A stretch of DNA of 8,345 nt from NCBI GenBank assembly GCA_030706065.1, contig JAUZPH010000142.1:1-8345 (forward strand). The letters are read 5' to 3'. The stretch is from Bacillota bacterium (lineage in GTDB: Bacteria; Bacillota; Clostridia; Clostridiales; Clostridiaceae). The notes beneath the pieces were generated by a model. It saw nothing but the letters and a program-made list of their open reading frames with translations. It was not told the origin of the DNA and made no database searches. Each line of letters opens with the position of its first letter. Positions within the stretch are counted from its first letter, which is position 1. This document shows positions 5,853 to 8,345 of the stretch, piece after piece. A program made the position numbers and the translations under genes.

Positions 5853-7317
5853 CTCCTTCACCCCCTAAAAATGCATAAGGATTCTGCTGCAGCCACCAAT
5901 CGGTATAGGGCAGCTCTGAATGAGCGGCGATATTCTCAAAAAACTCCCTGGTGGAAAGAACATCCAGTATCTTGTGTCCATAGTTTATCAATCCCTGATA
6001 TCCAAGTCCAAAATGTTCGTCCCCCATTAAAAAGGTAGGAATACCCAACTTCGCTCCCCACACAGACATTCCTCCGTGCCTGGCTACAAAGATATCCGGT
6101 TTTAATCGGTTCAATATATTTACCAGCTCAAAGGCCTGCTTATTGCAGACATTAAAATTATTGATATCCCCGTAGGTTTTAACAGCATGCTTTAAGCTGT
6201 CACTTCTTTCATCCCTGTTGTCATAGCAGGGGTCATGATGGAATATTGCTGCGCCTACAATTTCAAGTCCGAGCTCCTGCAGAAGGGATAGCAGGCTGTG
6301 GCCATGAGCTGCACCGGCAGTCACATAAGCCCGCTTCCCCCTCAATTTACCTCGTAACTCTTCAAGTTCCGGCGCAATTCTCTCTCTCTCAGATGTTATT
6401 AATTCTTCAACCTCTTTTTCCCTACCTGTCACTCTTCCCAGTTCCCTTAGCCAGATGTCGGTACCTTCCAGGCCATAGGGTGTCGGTGCCTTTACCTCCG
6501 GGACTCCATATTCCTGCTCCAGCCCTGCCGCCAGATAGGTTCCCAAGGTTGGACAGATTTGAACGGTGGCCGCCGCTTCGGAAATCTTCTCCAACTGTTC
6601 AACTGTTGAGAAGGGCACTATATAATTAGGCTTTAAGCCAAGTCTCCCGAAAAGCGGCGTAAATACATCCTCTCCCCAGAAGTTGATTACATTTATGACA
6701 TCCTTTTTCTTTTCCACCGGAGGCTTTACTACTTTTCTCAGCAGGGCATGATAGGCTGCATCAAAGCCTGTGGTCCAAATTTTTGATTTGAAGCCTTCGC
6801 AGGCTACAAGTACAACCGGAATACCAAGCTCTTCCTGAGCTGCGTCTGTAATCCCGGAAACGTCGTCTCCGATTATCCCTGATGCACAGGAAGTTGTTAC
6901 AAAAATGGCTTTCGGATTAAATCTGACATAAGCTTCTCTTATAGCTTCCTCAAGCTTTGCGCCTCCACCATAGATCATGTCCTTTTCTTCTAAATTGGTA
7001 CTTAGTAATTTTGCATTTCCCAGGTGTAACCCCCTCTTCCTCTGTCCTACCCTGTTGGTAAAGTTAAAATCCGAAAAATCTGCCGAGCAGCCTAATGGTG
7101 CATGATTTATAACCACCGCATCCTGTATCATTACTACCTGGCACAGTGCATTCCCCGAACTGCAGCCAAGGCATTGGCTGAAGGAACGGCTTCTGTCACA
7201 TAAGCCTCCGCTTCCTGATCTGCCGCACAACCCTTTTGCTGTTCCGCCATAGCCTGTTATTGAACCTAACCTTATTTCCCTTATCTCGACCTCCGGAGTT
7301 CTAATGTTTATGCTCAA
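5845..7317 (-). CDS. Nitrogenase-like component 1 alpha subunit (NifD-like; MarD-type candidate)
   Basis: A 490-residue component 1 protein. Candidate P-cluster cysteines are Cys49 or Cys52 (SQCLGCSSG), Cys77 (NHAPLGCSAD) and Cys144 (TTSCASGIIGDD). Cys255 (TVQICPTLG) lines up with the cofactor ligand Cys275 of NifD. His435 (MGDEHFGLGYQG) is a candidate for the second ligand, His442, though it falls three residues late in an ungapped alignment. The segment CEGFKSKIWTTGFD (173-186) aligns without gaps to the NifD stretch holding Gln191 and His195, and these become Trp181 and Phe185, so N2 reduction of the usual kind is doubtful. The N-terminus has an unusual Gly/Ser/Cys-rich stretch (22-60). 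The start is TTG: an in-frame TGA lies 9 bases upstream, no later start precedes the conserved region, and AGGTGG lies 9 bases before it. An automated pipeline may call it NifE. Family certain; substrate unknown. Confidence 0.9.
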   Translation of the reverse strand: MSINIRTPEVEIREIRLGSITGYGGTAKGLCGRSGSGGLCDRSRSFSQCLGCSSGNALCQVVMIQDAVVINHAPLGCSADFSDFNFTNRVGQRKRGLHLGNAKLLSTNLEEKDMIYGGGAKLEEAIREAYVRFNPKAIFVTTSCASGIIGDDVSGITDAAQEELGIPVVLVACEGFKSKIWTTGFDAAYHALLRKVVKPPVEKKKDVINVINFWGEDVFTPLFGRLGLKPNYIVPFSTVEQLEKISEAAATVQICPTLGTYLAAGLEQEYGVPEVKAPTPYGLEGTDIWLRELGRVTGREKEVEELITSERERIAPELEELRGKLRGKRAYVTAGAAHGHSLLSLLQELGLEIVGAAIFHHDPCYDNRDERSDSLKHAVKTYGDINNFNVCNKQAFELVNILNRLKPDIFVARHGGMSVWGAKLGIPTFLMGDEHFGLGYQGLINYGHKILDVLSTREFFENIAAHSELPYTDWWLQQNPYAFLGGEGDE

Positions 7318-7337
7318 TAGTATTCACCACCTAAAAT

Positions 7338-7673
7338 TCAAATTTTCAATTCAGAAGCTATTATCTTTCCAAGAACTTCATTAATTAAGCCGGGGGCTTC
7401 GTAGGCCCTTATGCCCTTTGCCTGCAGAGCAGCCAGAGCCCCATATCCTATCTGTGTAACGAAAACAGCCCTGCAGTCTGAAAGGGTCTCTACGGACCTG
7501 TTCAATGCTTTTTCAGAATGTTCAAAGCCCTCACAGGCAGGTTTATTGTCCCTGAGTTCAACGAACTCTGCACTGCTGCCTTCTATCTCAAAAATTATAA
7601 ACTTCTTTGCCCGGCCAAAATGTTGGTTTACTACCTTCCCGTCACTGCTGGCAAAAGCTATTCTATAAGACAT
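7338..7673 (-). CDS. NifX / dinitrogenase cofactor biosynthesis family small protein
   Basis: A 111-residue cytosolic protein of the NifX / NafY / NifB-C-terminal fold, which binds and carries NifB-co or later cofactor intermediates. Marks are IAFASSDGKVVNQHFGRAKKF at the N-terminus (split here as IAFASSDGK and NQHFGRA, about 5-22), a central NKPACEGF with Cys47, SDCRAVFV with Cys67, and IGYGALAALQAKGI (about 75-88). The central cysteine pattern resembles the domain fused to the C-terminus of many clostridial NifB proteins, which this NifB lacks, so it is probably the missing carrier for NifB-co. The ATG at 7673 follows an AGGGGGTGG site. It lies 29 bases after the MetQ-like gene and 20 bases before the D-like gene, so it is co-transcribed with both. 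I leave the symbol empty because NifX, NifY and stand-alone relatives cannot be told apart here. Confidence 0.88.
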   Translation of the reverse strand: MSYRIAFASSDGKVVNQHFGRAKKFIIFEIEGSSAEFVELRDNKPACEGFEHSEKALNRSVETLSDCRAVFVTQIGYGALAALQAKGIRAYEAPGLINEVLGKIIASELKI

Positions 7674-7702
7674 GTTCCCACCCCCTTATAATTAAGGCTC
7701 CT

Positions 7703-8345
7703 TTAGAATGCCGGGACAACAGCGACTCCATATTTGTCCTGTATAAACTTTCTTACATCTTCTGAATTCAAGGCCTGCACCAATTTCTTGATTTCATCTT
7801 TGTTTTCATCGCCTTTTCTTACCACTATAACGTTGGCATATGGTGAATTTGCATCTTCTCTGAATAATGCAGTCTTTGGATCTATCTTTGCTTCAAGTAT
7901 TATATTTGTGTTGATAACTGCGCCATCCAGATCCGGAAGAGATCTTGGAAGCTGTGCAGCATCCGCTTCTACAAACTTCAGATTCTTTGGGTTTTCCGCA
8001 ATATCCTTGGGTGTTGCGCTATAATTTGCTATACCATCCTTCAGCTTTATTAGCCCCTTTGATTGAAGAAGGACAAGAGCTCTGTATTCATTGGAAGGAT
8101 TATTTGGTATTCCGATCTTGGCACCATCCTTTATATCATCAATGGATTTCAGTTTCTGAGAATAGAAGCCGATGGGTTCTACATGTACTTTTCCGGCAAC
8201 TACAAAGTTATAACCCTTTTCCTTTGAAACTGATTCAAGGTACGGTAAATGCTGAAAGTAATTGGCATCAATCTGCTTTTCATCCAGAGCCGGATTTAAC
8301 TGGCCTTCGTCATCCAGAGTAACAACCTCAAGGTTTATTCCTTCT
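7703..8345 (-). CDS. MetQ/NlpA-family substrate-binding lipoprotein, C-terminal part (cut by window edge)
   Basis: The last 213 residues of an NLPA-family solute-binding protein, which delivers methionine (often the D form) or related compounds to a MetN-MetI type ABC importer. Family marks are IDANYFQHLPYLES, HVEPIGFYSQKLKS, GAKIGIPNNPSNEYRAL, QSKGLIKL, LPDLDGAVINTN and the end YGVAVVPAF. The Phe, His and Tyr of FQHLPY, the Arg of SNEYRAL and the Asn of INTN match methionine-contacting positions known from MetQ, so a methionine-like ligand is plausible. The signal peptide and lipobox would lie beyond the right edge and cannot be checked. In the usual order metN and metI precede metQ, so they are probably also to the right. 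Its close linkage (29 bases) to nitrogenase-like genes is the main clue that the operon handles a sulfur compound. Confidence 0.92.
   Translation of the reverse strand, partial: EGINLEVVTLDDEGQLNPALDEKQIDANYFQHLPYLESVSKEKGYNFVVAGKVHVEPIGFYSQKLKSIDDIKDGAKIGIPNNPSNEYRALVLLQSKGLIKLKDGIANYSATPKDIAENPKNLKFVEADAAQLPRSLPDLDGAVINTNIILEAKIDPKTALFREDANSPYANVIVVRKGDENKDEIKKLVQALNSEDVRKFIQDKYGVAVVPAF

Noticed and set aside
5853..5861. GTG start for the K-like gene
   Set aside because: The AGGGGG directly abuts the GTG; it is correctly spaced for the ATG at 5852.
4524..7317. Labelling the two large subunits NifE and NifN
   Set aside because: Three P-cluster-type cysteines in each subunit and a Cys at the NifD-275 position fit catalytic D/K-type proteins better. 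NifN normally keeps only one of these cysteines. A tree would settle it.

Overview
The window looks like a low-GC Gram-positive anaerobe, most likely a member of the Clostridia. Three things suggest this: purine-rich Shine-Dalgarno sequences (AAGGAG, GGAGG), AT-rich intergenic DNA, and nitrogenase-family and radical SAM genes together. Every convincing gene is on the minus strand, so the order of transcription is right to left. The plus-strand open frames are shadows of these genes.

Right-hand block (about 3534-8345): one apparent operon. In transcription order it holds (1) a MetQ/NlpA-type substrate-binding lipoprotein whose 5' end lies beyond the window, (2) a 111-aa NifX/NifB-C-terminal-like cofactor carrier, (3) a nitrogenase component 1 alpha (D-like) subunit starting at TTG, (4) a component 1 beta (K-like) subunit overlapping the end of the alpha gene, and (5) a compact stand-alone NifB. 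A strong hairpin terminator follows nifB. Both large subunits keep cysteines at the P-cluster positions. The alpha subunit keeps a cysteine at the cofactor-ligand position but has Trp and Phe where molybdenum nitrogenase has the catalytic Gln191 and His195. No nifH, nifE or nifN is visible. My reading is a nitrogenase-like (group IV) reductase that takes its Fe-S-C cofactor directly from NifB and is unlikely to be an ordinary N2 fixer. The linked methionine-type importer suggests a sulfur-compound substrate, as in the methylthio-alkane reductases; that assignment is inference.

Middle block (about 1634-3502): a cobalamin-domain-type radical SAM protein followed by an overlapping gene for a small RDD-family membrane protein. 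A candidate extended -10 promoter precedes the first gene and a 16-bp hairpin follows the second.

Left-hand block (1-1573): a DUF47/PhoU-like gene followed by a PiT phosphate transporter gene cut by the window edge. Upstream is a long non-coding stretch with a candidate promoter and several small hairpins that may form a structured leader. No RNA gene, CRISPR array, insertion sequence or origin was seen.
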